From: Verrucomicrobiia bacterium | GTDB taxonomy: Bacteria; Verrucomicrobiota; Verrucomicrobiia; Verrucomicrobiales; Akkermansiaceae | Assembly (NCBI GenBank): GCA_030431475.1 | Contig: JAUIJD010000010.1 | Coordinates: 40,103-104,102, forward strand | Reading direction: 5' to 3' | Length of the DNA: 64,000 nt | Part shown: positions 26,006 through 35,276 of the stretch, piece by piece | Position numbering within the stretch: the first letter of the stretch is position 1 | How the letters are laid out: each line of letters opens with the position of its first letter | Notes under the pieces: generated by a model | Databases searched by the model: none | Told to the model about the DNA's origin: nothing | The model's input: only the letters and a program-made list of their open reading frames with translations | Translations under genes and position numbers: made by a program

Positions 26006-29000
26006 AGCGGTCCCCCCGGGCCCGCGTGGCGTCCGTCGTCCTGGCGACGGCGTTCCTCGTCGCAGCGGCGCCTCCCGCGCAGGCCTCGGCGGCGGAGATG
26101 GACACGCTGTCGGACCGCGCGACCGCATCGATTCTGGAGCCCGCGGTTTCGACCGCGGACATCGACGCCCTGCGCGCGGCGCTGCTGGCCGACGGCACTT
26201 GGCCGGACGTCGACTACACCGACACCTCGCCGACCGGCTGGTCGCCCACGACCCACCTCGTCCGCCTGCGCGAACTGGCGCGGGCGTGGGCTCGTCCGGC
26301 AAGTCCCTACGAGGGCGACGCCGGGGTTCTCGTCGATGCGCTTGCCGCCTTCGACGCCTGGATTTCCCACGACCCGACGAGCTCGAACTGGTGGCACAAC
26401 GAGATCAACACCCCGCAGAAACTCGGCGAAACGATGCTCCTGCTCGAGCCGGATCTCTCGGCCGGACAGCTTGCCGACGGCCTGGCCCTCCTCTCCCGCG
26501 CCTACGTTCCGCGCTCGACGAACAGCGGCACCAACACCGGTGCCAATCGCGTCGATCGCGCCTACGCGGGCATCCTGCGGGGGCTCCTTGCTGATGACGA
26601 GGCGCTGCTCCACGAGTCGTACGGGGCGATCGGCGATACGATCCTGGTGACCACCGCCGAGGGCGTGCAGCCGGACTTTTCCTACCAGCAGCACGGCGCG
26701 CAGCTTCACATCCAGGGCTACGGGGTGGTCTATGTGTCCGGCGTGCTGCGCTACGGCGGCTGGGCGGCCGGCACCTCCTTCGGCTTCGAGCCGATCCAGC
26801 AGCGCGTGCTGGTCGATCTGTTGCTCGACGGCGTGCGGTGGTTCGTGCGCGGCGACACGGTCGATTTCGCCGCCGCCGGGCGCGGCGTGACGCGTGCCGG
26901 CCAGTCGGCGACGGCGGCGGCTTTCGTCGGTCCGGCTGAAGATGCGGCGGCGGTCGGCGGTGGCTACCGGCTGGCCGAGCTGCAGGACTTCGCGCAGCGG
27001 CTCGGCGATGATGTCGCGGTCGGCGCGGCGGATCCGGCCACGGCGCTGACCGGGCACCGGCACTTCTGGCGCTCCGATTCGACGACCTTCCACCGACCGG
27101 ATTTGTCGGTCTTCGTGAAGACCTCGTCGGTCCGCACCCGCCAGCCGGAAAGCGGCAACGGCGAAGGCTTGAAGAACCTTCATCTCGCCGATGGCGTGAC
27201 CTTGATCCAGCGCGACGGCAACGAGTACGACGACATCATGCCGGTGTGGGACTGGAGGGCGCTGCCGGGAACCACGACCGAGCAGGCCGCCTATTCGCTG
27301 AAGCCGCCGACGGACTGGGGCGTGGTCGGAACCAGCACCCACGCCGGCGGGGTCAGCGACGGCGAGGCCGGCGCCACGGCCTTCGCCTACGACCGGCTCG
27401 GCGTGTCGGTGAAGAAGTCGTGGTTCTTTCTCGGCGACCGGATCGTGGCGCTGGGTGCCGGGCTCGAGGCTCCGGGGGCGCAGGAACCCGTGCTGACCAC
27501 CGTCAACCAGTGCCTTCTCGATGGTCCGGTGAGTTACTCGGCCGGCGGGGCTGGCCAGGAGACGCTGGCCGTGGACAGGGCCGCGCTCGGAGGGCTCGAC
27601 TGGGTCCACCACGACGGGCTCGGCTACTATTTTCCTAGTGGATCGGGACCGGTCACACTGGTGGCCGAGAGCCGGACCGGCACCTGGGCCTCGATCAACT
27701 CGAACCAGTCGTCCGATCCGGTCACCGACGAGGTCTTCGCCCTGCACCTCGACCACGGCCCGGCGGTTTCGGGGGGAAGCTACGCCTACGTGGTTGTGCC
27801 GGTCGCCGAGGCGGCTTCGATGCCGGCCGCGGTGGCGTCGGATCTCGTGATCGAGCGCAACGACACCACGGCGCAGGCCGTCAGCGATTCCGCCTCCGGC
27901 CTGGCGGCGGTGAATTTCTGGTCGGCGGGCGAAGTGGCGGGCATCGGCGCGGACGCCGCCTGTTCGGTGCTGGTCCGGCGCGATGCGCAGCACGTCGAGG
28001 TCTCGCTGTCGGATCCGACCCAAGCGAACGACGGCGAGGTGGTGCTGGAGCTGGATGAGGCCGTTGCCGGCACGCTGCACGCCGACACCGGCATCACGGT
28101 CGAAAGCGAGTCGCCGGTGCTGCGCTTGCGCTTCTCGATGGCGGACACCCAGGGACGCACCTTGCGGGCGCGATTCTACCGGCGCGAGCATGCCTATGAA
28201 CGGATCACGCTGCCGGCGGTGGCGGACGGCCATGTGTTCGACCGCCACCCGGACACGGCCTATGGCACCGATGAAACGGCGATCGCCAAGCTGGTCACCA
28301 CTCCCGACTGGAACCGCCTCGCCTACTTCCGCTTCGACATCCCGACGCTGCACGGTCCGCCCGCCGCCGCTTCGTTCGAGCTGAGTACGGTGTCCACGAG
28401 TGCCCCCGGGCTTCACGCGCTGCAGGTCCTTTCCCCGACCGGCTGGGATGAGGCGTCGCTGACATGGAACACGAAACCCGAGCCGGGCGGTCCGCCGCTG
28501 GCGGTCTGGATGCCGGCGACGGGCCAGCGGGTGAGCGCCGATCTTTCGGCGGTGTCGCCGGCGGGGACGATGGAGTTGGCCGTGATTCCGCTGACCCGCA
28601 CCTACGACGGCCTCACCCACTACGGCACGCGGGAGAACGCCGACGAGGCGCTGCGTCCGGTGCTTCAGCTCATGATCGCGCGATCCGAAATCGAGATCTG
28701 GCGTCGCGAGCGGTTCGGGGAGGCGGCGGACGATCCGGCGATCGCCGGCGACTCGGCCGACCCCGACCACGACGGTTTGCAGAATGCGATCGAGTTCGTC
28801 CTCGGGACGGATCCCGGTGCCGACTCCTCGGCCCATCGACCGGATGGGTGGATCGATGGGGAAAGCTACATCTTTTCCTTCCGGCGCAGCCATGCCTCGG
28901 CGGACGAGGACGTTTTCGTCGAGGCCTCGACTGACCTCGATTCGTGGTCGCGTTTGGAGGACGGGACCGGCGGCGTGGAGTTTTCCCTCTCTCCGGAGCC

Positions 29001-29094
29001 GGGTGAAAGCGGGATCGATCGTTGGGAAGTCTCGCTGCCCAAGGAGGAGTCTCCGGGGGCGCGGAGCTTCCTGCGGCTGGGCATCGAGCGCTGA
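26002..29094 (+). CDS. Polysaccharide lyase family 8 enzyme with CBM96-like domain
   Basis: 1030 residues with signal peptide SVVLATAFLVAAAPPAQA. The helical toroid of PL8 is clear: the aromatic patch NWWHNEINTPQKLG (Trp130, Trp131), TGANRVDRAYAGILRG (Asn182), and DFSYQQHGAQLHIQGYG (His231, Tyr240). The spacing of Asn, His and Tyr matches the known PL8 catalytic residues. The beta-domain has MPVWDWRALPGTTTE. PL8 enzymes eliminate across uronic-acid linkages in hyaluronan, chondroitin or xanthan; the substrate here is not resolved. Residues ~735-890 resemble a DNRLRE/CBM96-type module (YFRFDIP, SLTWNTKP). The end has DPDHDGLQNAIEFVLGTDP and a terminal FLRLGIER. It overlaps the preceding PEP-CTERM gene by ATGA. 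Confidence 0.92.
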   Translation: MKRSPRARVASVVLATAFLVAAAPPAQASAAEMDTLSDRATASILEPAVSTADIDALRAALLADGTWPDVDYTDTSPTGWSPTTHLVRLRELARAWARPASPYEGDAGVLVDALAAFDAWISHDPTSSNWWHNEINTPQKLGETMLLLEPDLSAGQLADGLALLSRAYVPRSTNSGTNTGANRVDRAYAGILRGLLADDEALLHESYGAIGDTILVTTAEGVQPDFSYQQHGAQLHIQGYGVVYVSGVLRYGGWAAGTSFGFEPIQQRVLVDLLLDGVRWFVRGDTVDFAAAGRGVTRAGQSATAAAFVGPAEDAAAVGGGYRLAELQDFAQRLGDDVAVGAADPATALTGHRHFWRSDSTTFHRPDLSVFVKTSSVRTRQPESGNGEGLKNLHLADGVTLIQRDGNEYDDIMPVWDWRALPGTTTEQAAYSLKPPTDWGVVGTSTHAGGVSDGEAGATAFAYDRLGVSVKKSWFFLGDRIVALGAGLEAPGAQEPVLTTVNQCLLDGPVSYSAGGAGQETLAVDRAALGGLDWVHHDGLGYYFPSGSGPVTLVAESRTGTWASINSNQSSDPVTDEVFALHLDHGPAVSGGSYAYVVVPVAEAASMPAAVASDLVIERNDTTAQAVSDSASGLAAVNFWSAGEVAGIGADAACSVLVRRDAQHVEVSLSDPTQANDGEVVLELDEAVAGTLHADTGITVESESPVLRLRFSMADTQGRTLRARFYRREHAYERITLPAVADGHVFDRHPDTAYGTDETAIAKLVTTPDWNRLAYFRFDIPTLHGPPAAASFELSTVSTSAPGLHALQVLSPTGWDEASLTWNTKPEPGGPPLAVWMPATGQRVSADLSAVSPAGTMELAVIPLTRTYDGLTHYGTRENADEALRPVLQLMIARSEIEIWRRERFGEAADDPAIAGDSADPDHDGLQNAIEFVLGTDPGADSSAHRPDGWIDGESYIFSFRRSHASADEDVFVEASTDLDSWSRLEDGTGGVEFSLSPEPGESGIDRWEVSLPKEESPGARSFLRLGIER

Positions 29095-29147
29095 CGACCA
29101 CGAGCCGGTTGACGACCGGGTCCGGTTTCTGCTTGGGTGCTGCCCTT

Positions 29148-29852
29148 GTGATTCGGTTCTTCCTGGCGATCGGGGGTGCGGTCCTGCTGCCGGCCTCGGG
29201 CGCGGTCATCTACAACGCGGTGGATGATTTCTCGGACTCGGTGAATTCCGAGGGCTCGACCTGGTCCTACCGTGCCGCGAGCGATGGCGTGCGCGACGGC
29301 AGCTACGGGCTGCTCGGCACGAATGCGGAACCCGGACTCTGGAGCCCGGCGACGCCCATCTGGCGTGGCTCGGGAAACTACCCGGGAATCGCGGTGAACC
29401 GGACGGGCGACGAGATCGACTGGATCGGCAACGAGAACTACTTCGCCTGGCCGGACCAGACGATCTGGATGCACCCGCCGGAGAACCCGGGGTTCGTCGC
29501 GCTGACGTGGCGGGCGCCGGAGGCCGGCATCGTTTCGATCGACTTCAGCATCCGGGACATCGACGGCAACGACGGCGACGGCGTGGTCTGGTATCTGGAT
29601 CTCAACACGGCCGCGGGGGAACTCGCGAGCGGAAGCCTGTCCAACGGGGCATCGATCGGCGGCCAGCAGGTGAACGGCGTGAACGTGGAGGCCGGCGACC
29701 GCATCCATCTCCTGATCAACCGCAAGGGCGGGTACATCTACGACTCCACGGCGGTGACGGCGACGATCACGATGGTGCCGGAGCCATCATCGGTGGGGCT
29801 CCTGATCGCCGGTGTCGCGATGGGGCTCCGGCGTCGCCGTCCGCACGCTTGA
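29148..29852 (+). CDS. PEP-CTERM sorted secreted protein 2
   Basis: About 234 residues if started at GTG 29148, which gives the signal peptide IRFFLAIGGAVLLPASG. TTG 29109 is a longer alternative. No ATG suits. The mature part starts VIYNAVDDFSDSVNSEGS and contains a compact beta-sandwich (TWRAPEAGIVSIDFSIRDID, GDRIHLLINRKGGYIYDST). The end is VPEPSSVGLLIAGVAMGLRRRR, a PEP-CTERM signal. Fold and spacing suggest a carbohydrate-binding or matrix protein working with the PL8 lyase just upstream; that role is inferred. Confidence 0.85.
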   Translation: MIRFFLAIGGAVLLPASGAVIYNAVDDFSDSVNSEGSTWSYRAASDGVRDGSYGLLGTNAEPGLWSPATPIWRGSGNYPGIAVNRTGDEIDWIGNENYFAWPDQTIWMHPPENPGFVALTWRAPEAGIVSIDFSIRDIDGNDGDGVVWYLDLNTAAGELASGSLSNGASIGGQQVNGVNVEAGDRIHLLINRKGGYIYDSTAVTATITMVPEPSSVGLLIAGVAMGLRRRRPHA

Positions 29853-29882
29853 TCTGTGGCGGTCAGCAGGGAGGATGGGGCG

Positions 29883-31217
29883 ATGCGAGCGTGCTGGTTC
29901 CTGCTGTTCATCCCGCTGTCCGTGCTGGGGGATTCGAAGCAGGACTACGCCCGCGGGGTGCTTGAGCGCTCGAGGGGAGAGGATCCGACCGAATGGTTCG
30001 AGCGGGCCCTCGAGGCCGATCCCGGCGCCTGGCCGCTGGTCTCCGAAGTGGCGGGGTTGAGGCAGGCCGCGGGCGATATCGCCGGTGCCTCGTCCTTGCT
30101 GCGGGAGTTCTCGAAGGCGCATCCGGAACGGCTCGACGCGCAGCTGGCGTATGCGGATTTCCTGCGGGAGAGCTCTCCGGAGGATGATCTGGCCGCGAAG
30201 CTCGCGGGCGAGGCGCTCGAGAAGACGCTTGAGCAGCATCCCGGAGAGCTGGCGGTGATCCGCCGACTCTTCCGCGTGTATGAACAGCGCGGGATGAGGG
30301 AGCGGTCGATGGCGCTCTTCGAGGAAGTCGTCGAGCGCCCGGGGGCCGGTCCGGCGCTGGCGGCGGCGGAGCTCGCCCGCACGCTCTTTCCCGGGGATGA
30401 CAAGGAGGCACGGGCACGGGTCGACGCGGTCTTCGAACGGGCCATGGCCCGCACGCCGGCCGATCGGGTGCTGGCGCGGGCCGCCAGCGAGCATTTCACG
30501 AACAGCTCGCGCTACGGCAAGGCGGCGGAAATGCTCGAGGCCCACGTCGCGGCGGATCCGACCTCGCTCGAGCTGCGGGTCCGGCTCGGGGTCCTTTTCT
30601 TCGCCGCCGATCGCGGTGAAGAGGGCGAGCGGGTGCTGCGGGAGGTGCTGGAGATCGATCCGCGCCGCGCCCGTGCCCACCAGGCGCTGGCGAAGTACTA
30701 CCGGCTGCAGGAGGATCCCGAACGGGCGCGCCCGCATGCGGTGGCGGTGCTCAAGATCCGGGGCGGCGACGCCGATCAGTTCGTGAAGCTGTCCGACGAG
30801 TTGCTCGATGACGACCGTCCCCGCGAGGCCCGCCTGTTGCTGGAGAAGGGGCTTTTCGACCATCCGGAGGACCCGGCGATCGCGGTGAAGCTGGCGATCG
30901 CCACGCGGCGCGACGAAACGGCCCGCAGCGGGGCGGCCTGGCGCTTCCGCGAGGCGGAGGCACTGTCCGGCACCGACGGACCGGCCACCGAGCCGGCCTT
31001 CCAGCTCGAGTTCGCCGAGTGCCTGCTGGAAAGCGGCGACACCCCGGCGGCCGAGAAGCGCCTGCAGACGGCGATCAAGGCCTACGGACGGGAGGACGAG
31101 GTGGAGATGGCCCGGGCGCTGCGCCGGCTGGCCTCGATCTGGCAGGAAGAAGGCAGAAACGAGGCGGCGGCCCGGTCCCTGCTGCGCCGGGCGGACGCTT
31201 TAGACCCCGAAAAGTGA
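29883..31217 (+). CDS. Exported TPR-repeat protein
   Basis: 444 residues from ATG 29883. This start has a clear ribosome site, AGGGAGG seven bases upstream, which is unusual in this window, and directly precedes a signal peptide (MRACWFLLFIPLSVLG). GTG 29856 would add nine residues. The rest is helical tetratricopeptide repeats, for example WFERALEADPGAWPLVSEVA, LRVRLGVLFFAADRGEEGER and LREVLEIDPRRARAHQALAK. TPR proteins act as protein-protein scaffolds; after export it would work in the periplasm. It is the last gene of the run that begins with the sigma factor. Confidence 0.8.
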   Translation: MRACWFLLFIPLSVLGDSKQDYARGVLERSRGEDPTEWFERALEADPGAWPLVSEVAGLRQAAGDIAGASSLLREFSKAHPERLDAQLAYADFLRESSPEDDLAAKLAGEALEKTLEQHPGELAVIRRLFRVYEQRGMRERSMALFEEVVERPGAGPALAAAELARTLFPGDDKEARARVDAVFERAMARTPADRVLARAASEHFTNSSRYGKAAEMLEAHVAADPTSLELRVRLGVLFFAADRGEEGERVLREVLEIDPRRARAHQALAKYYRLQEDPERARPHAVAVLKIRGGDADQFVKLSDELLDDDRPREARLLLEKGLFDHPEDPAIAVKLAIATRRDETARSGAAWRFREAEALSGTDGPATEPAFQLEFAECLLESGDTPAAEKRLQTAIKAYGREDEVEMARALRRLASIWQEEGRNEAAARSLLRRADALDPEK

Positions 31218-31255
31218 TTGATTTGCGGGGGGTTGCACGAATTGTGCTTTTCGGG
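31206..31255. promoter_or_regulatory. Inverted repeat and candidate promoter before the L,D-transpeptidase gene
   Basis: CCCGAAAAG (31206-31214, inside the TPR gene's last codons) and CTTTTCGGG (31247-31255) are perfect 9-bp inverted arms 32 bp apart. Between them lies TTGCACG-AATT-GTGCT, which resembles a sigma-54 -24/-12 element with correct spacing but lacks the first of the two conserved G residues. The repeat could equally act as a terminator or operator. Confidence 0.35.
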
Positions 31256-31290
31256 TAAGGACTCGCGCCCCCAACCCCAACGCATTGAAC

Positions 31291-31941
31291 ATGAAAGCAT
31301 TCTTCGGCAGCCTCGTCGCCGGCGTCATCGCCCTGCTTCTCGCCAGCTGTGCCACCTCCGGCCCGGGATACAATCTCGCCGAGGACGGGAAGTACTACGA
31401 CAACGATGGCAACGCGGTGAACCCCTTCGAGCCGGGGACCTACGAGCATTTCAAGGCGGAGAAGTCCTATCCGAAGACCTCGAAGGTCTGGAAGAACGAG
31501 CAGCTGCTGTCGCTCACCACCCCCGCCAACTCGCGGCTGGTGATCTCGCTGGAGAAGCAACGGGGCTTCCTCATGAACGGGGACGAGGTGGCGATGGACT
31601 ACCCGATTTCCAGCGGCAAGAGCGGCTTCCGCACGCCGGCCGGCAGCTACACCATCCTCGAGAAGACCGTCGACAAGGCCTCGAATGCCTACGGCAAGGT
31701 CTTCGACGCCGAGGGCAATCGCGTCTACGGCAAGGAGAAGCCGAGCGATGTGCCCGAGGGCGGCAACTTCGTCGGCGCCCCCATGCCGTACTGGATGCGG
31801 CTGACCAACGACGGCGTCGGCCACCACATCGGCCGGGTGCCGCGCTATCCCGCCTCGCACGGTTGCATCCGCGGCCCGCGCTCGGTGATCCCGACCATCT
31901 ACCGCAAGGTGAAGCTCGGCACGCCGGTGACCGTCGAGTGA
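31291..31941 (+). CDS. L,D-transpeptidase (YkuD) lipoprotein
   Basis: 216 residues. The N-terminus MKAFFGSLVAGVIALLLASC is a lipoprotein signal with the lipobox LLASC. The catalytic motif is SHGCIRG, with His190 and Cys192; the usual upstream YkuD strand is RLVISLEKQRGFLMNG. Family members form 3-3 cross-links in peptidoglycan or attach proteins to it, acting in the periplasm. ATG 31291 is preferred over TTG 31285. It follows the TPR gene after a 73-bp gap containing an inverted repeat, so it may have its own promoter. Confidence 0.92.
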   Translation: MKAFFGSLVAGVIALLLASCATSGPGYNLAEDGKYYDNDGNAVNPFEPGTYEHFKAEKSYPKTSKVWKNEQLLSLTTPANSRLVISLEKQRGFLMNGDEVAMDYPISSGKSGFRTPAGSYTILEKTVDKASNAYGKVFDAEGNRVYGKEKPSDVPEGGNFVGAPMPYWMRLTNDGVGHHIGRVPRYPASHGCIRGPRSVIPTIYRKVKLGTPVTVE

Positions 31942-32005
31942 CATCCCCGCCGCTCCGGCTTTACACGGGGGAGCGGACCGTGCTTTTCTGATAGAGCACG
32001 GAGGG

Positions 32006-34252
32006 ATGGACAACGAGGAGGCAGCTCAGGGAGCCCCGTCGGGCCCGGATTATCGCGCGCCGCGGGTGGCGCTCGCGTTCTGCGGCCTGCTGGCGGTGTT
32101 GTGGCTGGCGACGGGGGTGGGGCCTCCGGTGGCGCGGGCGGCCGCGGGGGGGATCGGTGCGCTTTCCATCGTCACCCTCGCCTGGATGCACCGGCGCCAG
32201 GTCGGCGAGAGCAGCCGCGAGGCGGAACTGCTGGCCCGGCGCCTGGTCGAGGACAACCGGGGACTCGAGAAGCAGCTCCATCACATCGAAGAACAGCACC
32301 GCACGCTCGAGCACTACTTCGAGACGCTGATGGAGCACGTGCCGGCGAACATCTACTTCAAGGACCACGACTCCCATTTCCTGAAGGTCAACCAGAGCAT
32401 GGCGGAGAAGTTCGGCTGCGGACACCCGAGCGACATGCTGGGCAAGACCGACCACGATTTCTTCGAAGCCGAGCACGCCGATCAGGCGCTGGCCGACGAG
32501 CAGGAGATCATCGACAGCGGCCGGGGGATCAGCGGAAAGATCGAGCACGAGACCTTTTTCGCCGGCAAGGAGAGCTGGGCGCTGACCACCAAGATGCCCT
32601 TCCGTGACCGCAATGGACGCATCATCGGCACCTTCGGCATCTCGAGCGACGTCACCGAGCTCATCAGCACCCGCAACACGCTCGAGCGCGAGCGCAACAT
32701 GCTGCGCTCCCTGATCGACAGCTTTCCGGACAAGATCTTCGTCCGCGACCCGGGCCGGCACTACCTGGTGGTCAACAAGGCGATGGCCGACTGGGTCGGC
32801 GCCGAGTCGCCCGAGGAGATGCTCGGCCGGACGCCGGACGACTACTACCCGGAAACCGTCGCCCGCAACGGCGCCCGGGAGGACCTCAACCTGCTGGCCA
32901 GCGGCAAGCCGGTGCTCAACCGGGAGTGGACGCTCGACCGCGGACGCGGCGACGTGCGGCACCTGGTGACGACCAAGGTGCCGCTGGTCGATCCGGACGG
33001 CCGTTGCTGGGGAATCGTCGGCATGGACCGCGACGTGACCGAGCAGAAGCGCGCCCGCGAGAAGCTGCGCCAGGTCCAGCAGCAGCTCCAGGAGCTGATG
33101 GACAACAGCCCGGCGGTCATCTACCTCAAGAACCGGGAAGGCCGCTACCGAATGGTCAACCGCGGGTTCGAGGAGCTCTTCGGCCTTGCGCGGGAGGACG
33201 TGCTCGGTCGCCGTGACGAGGACTTCATCGCCGACAAGGCCGCGGCCGCGGAGTTCCGCGAGCACGACGAGCGGGTGCTGAAGACCGGTGAGCCGGTGCA
33301 GATCGATCAACGGCTCTTCGTCGACGGCGAGCCGCGCTGGTATGTCGCCGTGAAGTTTCCGCTCCGAGACCCGGACGGGAAGATCCACGCATTGGCCGGG
33401 ATTTCCACCGACATCACCGACCGCAAGGAGGCCGAGGATGCGATGCGCCAGCTCAACGACGACCTGCAGCGCGCCAACAGCGACCTGCAGCGCGCCCACG
33501 AGCAGCTCATCCAGGCGGAGAAGATGGAGTCGATCGGCCGCCTCGCGTCGGGGGTCGCGCACGAGGTCAAGAACCCGCTGGCAATGATCGGAATGGGTCT
33601 CGAACTGCTGGCGCGCCGCATCCCGGAGGAGGACAAGCAGGGACGCGAGGCACTCGACCGCATGAAGCGGGGCATCGAGCGGGCGAAACGGATCGTCAAG
33701 GGCCTTGTCGATTTCTCATCGGCGCGGCAGCTCGCGCTGGAGAAGAACGACGTGAACCGGGTCGTCACCGAGTCGATCGCGCTGGTCGACTATCAGCTCC
33801 GCAAGGGGGGCGTCGACCTGAAGGACGAGCTCGCCGGCGACCTGCCGGAGGTCGAGATGGATGCGACCAAGATCGAGCAGGTGCTGGTGAACCTCATGAT
33901 CAATGCCATGCAGGCGATGGGGGACGGGGGCTCGCTGACGGTGCGCACCTACCGCACGACCCTCGACGGCGTGCGTCGCGACGAGGGGGCCCGCACCGCC
34001 CGTCACCTTCGCGAAGGGGACGAGGTCATCCGGATCGAGATCGACGACACCGGCCCGGGCATTCCTCCGGAGGCGGAGACGAAGCTCTTCGATCCCTTCT
34101 TCACCACCAAGCCGACCGGGGTGGGGACCGGCCTCGGGCTGTCGGTTTCCAGCAAGATCATCGCCCTGCATCACGGCACGCTCGAGCTCTACAACCGCGA
34201 CGAGGGCGGCGCGAGGGCCCGGATCACCCTGAAGTGTCCGCCGGGTGGGTAA
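32006..34252 (+). CDS. Membrane PAS-domain sensor histidine kinase
   Basis: 748 residues. Two membrane segments near residues 22-38 and 48-62 are followed by a coiled stretch (LVEDNRGLEKQLHHIEEQHR). Three PAS domains follow at about 100-220, 230-350 and 355-480, each with a motif like NIYFKDHDSHFLKVN. The dimerisation helix carries the phospho-acceptor His519 (LASGVAHEVKNPL). The ATPase part shows NLMINAMQAMG, DTGPGIPP and GTGLGLSVSSKII. The layout resembles NtrB/AtoS-type kinases. No response-regulator gene is adjacent; the nearest is at 40881, beyond the restriction island. GGAGGG lies very close to the ATG, so the exact start is somewhat uncertain. Confidence 0.92.
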   Translation: MDNEEAAQGAPSGPDYRAPRVALAFCGLLAVLWLATGVGPPVARAAAGGIGALSIVTLAWMHRRQVGESSREAELLARRLVEDNRGLEKQLHHIEEQHRTLEHYFETLMEHVPANIYFKDHDSHFLKVNQSMAEKFGCGHPSDMLGKTDHDFFEAEHADQALADEQEIIDSGRGISGKIEHETFFAGKESWALTTKMPFRDRNGRIIGTFGISSDVTELISTRNTLERERNMLRSLIDSFPDKIFVRDPGRHYLVVNKAMADWVGAESPEEMLGRTPDDYYPETVARNGAREDLNLLASGKPVLNREWTLDRGRGDVRHLVTTKVPLVDPDGRCWGIVGMDRDVTEQKRAREKLRQVQQQLQELMDNSPAVIYLKNREGRYRMVNRGFEELFGLAREDVLGRRDEDFIADKAAAAEFREHDERVLKTGEPVQIDQRLFVDGEPRWYVAVKFPLRDPDGKIHALAGISTDITDRKEAEDAMRQLNDDLQRANSDLQRAHEQLIQAEKMESIGRLASGVAHEVKNPLAMIGMGLELLARRIPEEDKQGREALDRMKRGIERAKRIVKGLVDFSSARQLALEKNDVNRVVTESIALVDYQLRKGGVDLKDELAGDLPEVEMDATKIEQVLVNLMINAMQAMGDGGSLTVRTYRTTLDGVRRDEGARTARHLREGDEVIRIEIDDTGPGIPPEAETKLFDPFFTTKPTGVGTGLGLSVSSKIIALHHGTLELYNRDEGGARARITLKCPPGG

Positions 34253-34281
34253 GACACTGGAAAATCGGGCCCGCTCTTCTC

Positions 34282-34941
34282 TCAATCCAGGTCCGAATCC
34301 GGATCACCGTTGCTGCCGGACCGGGGAACCCGGGATTTGGGCATACGCTCTCGTCTGTCCATGCGCCGCCGCCTCAGCCTTTCCCTGACCAGAGCGAAGA
34401 TCGAGCGACGGGTTTCCTCGTCATCCGCATGGGTCGCCCGGGAGGTGAAATCCTGGATCGACCATTGCTCGAGAAGTCGAAGCGCCAAATAAACCAATGA
34501 ACCAGCAGAGGCTCCAACGATGACCGTTGCGCTTTTTGGTTCGAGCTTGAGGATGCTGAGGACCATCACGGCCACAGCTGCGACCACAAGAAGCGGAATC
34601 ATCACCAGATAGAAGCCAACGGGGACGCGCTCCTTGGTTGCGAGGTCGCTCTTTGCCGTATTCTCCGGAGCGGCGCCGTGAGATGTCACGGCGGACAACT
34701 GTTTTCCGGAGTTGGTCCCCTGAAGAGCCGTCTGTTGGTCCAAGTGACCGTTTCGCGTGCCCTTGAAGCGCAAGTGCCTCACGCATACCCACACGCTCGC
34801 CACCACGGCGGTGAGCAAGATGGAGGACTCAAGCCGATCGAGGTTCCTCTCTCCGCCCACGAGACACCAGGAGAGGACCAGCAGTCCACCAATCCTGAGG
34901 GACGCATGGGGCTTGTGCGGAGGGCGAAGGGGGATGGACAT
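34282..34941 (-). CDS. Hypothetical membrane protein
   Basis: 219 residues with about four hydrophobic segments (IGGLLVLSWCLVGG, SSILLTAVVASVWVCV, VGFYLVMIPLLVVAAVAVMVL, SATVIVGASAGSLVYLALRLL) and a highly basic C-terminal tail (RERLRRRRMDRRER). No family recognised. It is downstream of the small gene at 34965-35276 on the same strand with a 23-bp gap, so the two are probably co-transcribed. Base composition is lower in GC than neighbours, consistent with an acquired island. It converges on the histidine kinase gene. Confidence 0.6.
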   Translation of the reverse strand: MSIPLRPPHKPHASLRIGGLLVLSWCLVGGERNLDRLESSILLTAVVASVWVCVRHLRFKGTRNGHLDQQTALQGTNSGKQLSAVTSHGAAPENTAKSDLATKERVPVGFYLVMIPLLVVAAVAVMVLSILKLEPKSATVIVGASAGSLVYLALRLLEQWSIQDFTSRATHADDEETRRSIFALVRERLRRRRMDRRERMPKSRVPRSGSNGDPDSDLD

Positions 34942-34964
34942 CGCTTGCTTGGATCAGGGGTCTT

Positions 34965-35276
34965 CTACGGCTTCGCATCGGATTCGTCCTTTTCGGGATT
35001 CATCGCCACAGGCGCCTTGAGGTCTTCGAAATGCAGAGTCGACTCGTACAGACCCGAGCCGCGGAGCATTCGCTGAAACTCATCGATCGCGCCAACGCCA
35101 TCCTTGGCCTCTTGAATGAGTTCCGCGATTTTCGACGAGACGATTCTCTCGACCGCCTCCGATGGGGTCCGACCCCACTTGCCCGTAAGGACAAGCAACT
35201 TCAGCTGCTCGATGAGCGCATCATTGAGCGCCACCTGCAGAGGAGTGGTTGGGACCAAGTTCTCTTTTCGGGCCAT
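34965..35276 (-). CDS. Small ribbon-helix-helix-like protein
   Basis: 103 residues. A short strand (LQVALND), a helix (ALIEQLKLLVLTG) and a second helix (TPSEAVERIVSSKIAELI) give the order of a ribbon-helix-helix DNA-binding fold, common in regulators and antitoxins. This fold call is by eye and tentative. The C-terminal third is acidic and may be unstructured. It is divergent from the restriction-modification operon across an AT-rich 235-bp gap and could regulate that promoter or its own operon with the membrane gene downstream. Confidence 0.65.
   Translation of the reverse strand: MARKENLVPTTPLQVALNDALIEQLKLLVLTGKWGRTPSEAVERIVSSKIAELIQEAKDGVGAIDEFQRMLRGSGLYESTLHFEDLKAPVAMNPEKDESDAKP

Noticed and set aside
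25813..28893. A 1026-codon minus-strand frame opposite the PL8 lyase
   Set aside because: The + strand frame has PL8 catalytic residues at canonical spacing; the minus frame has no recognisable domain.
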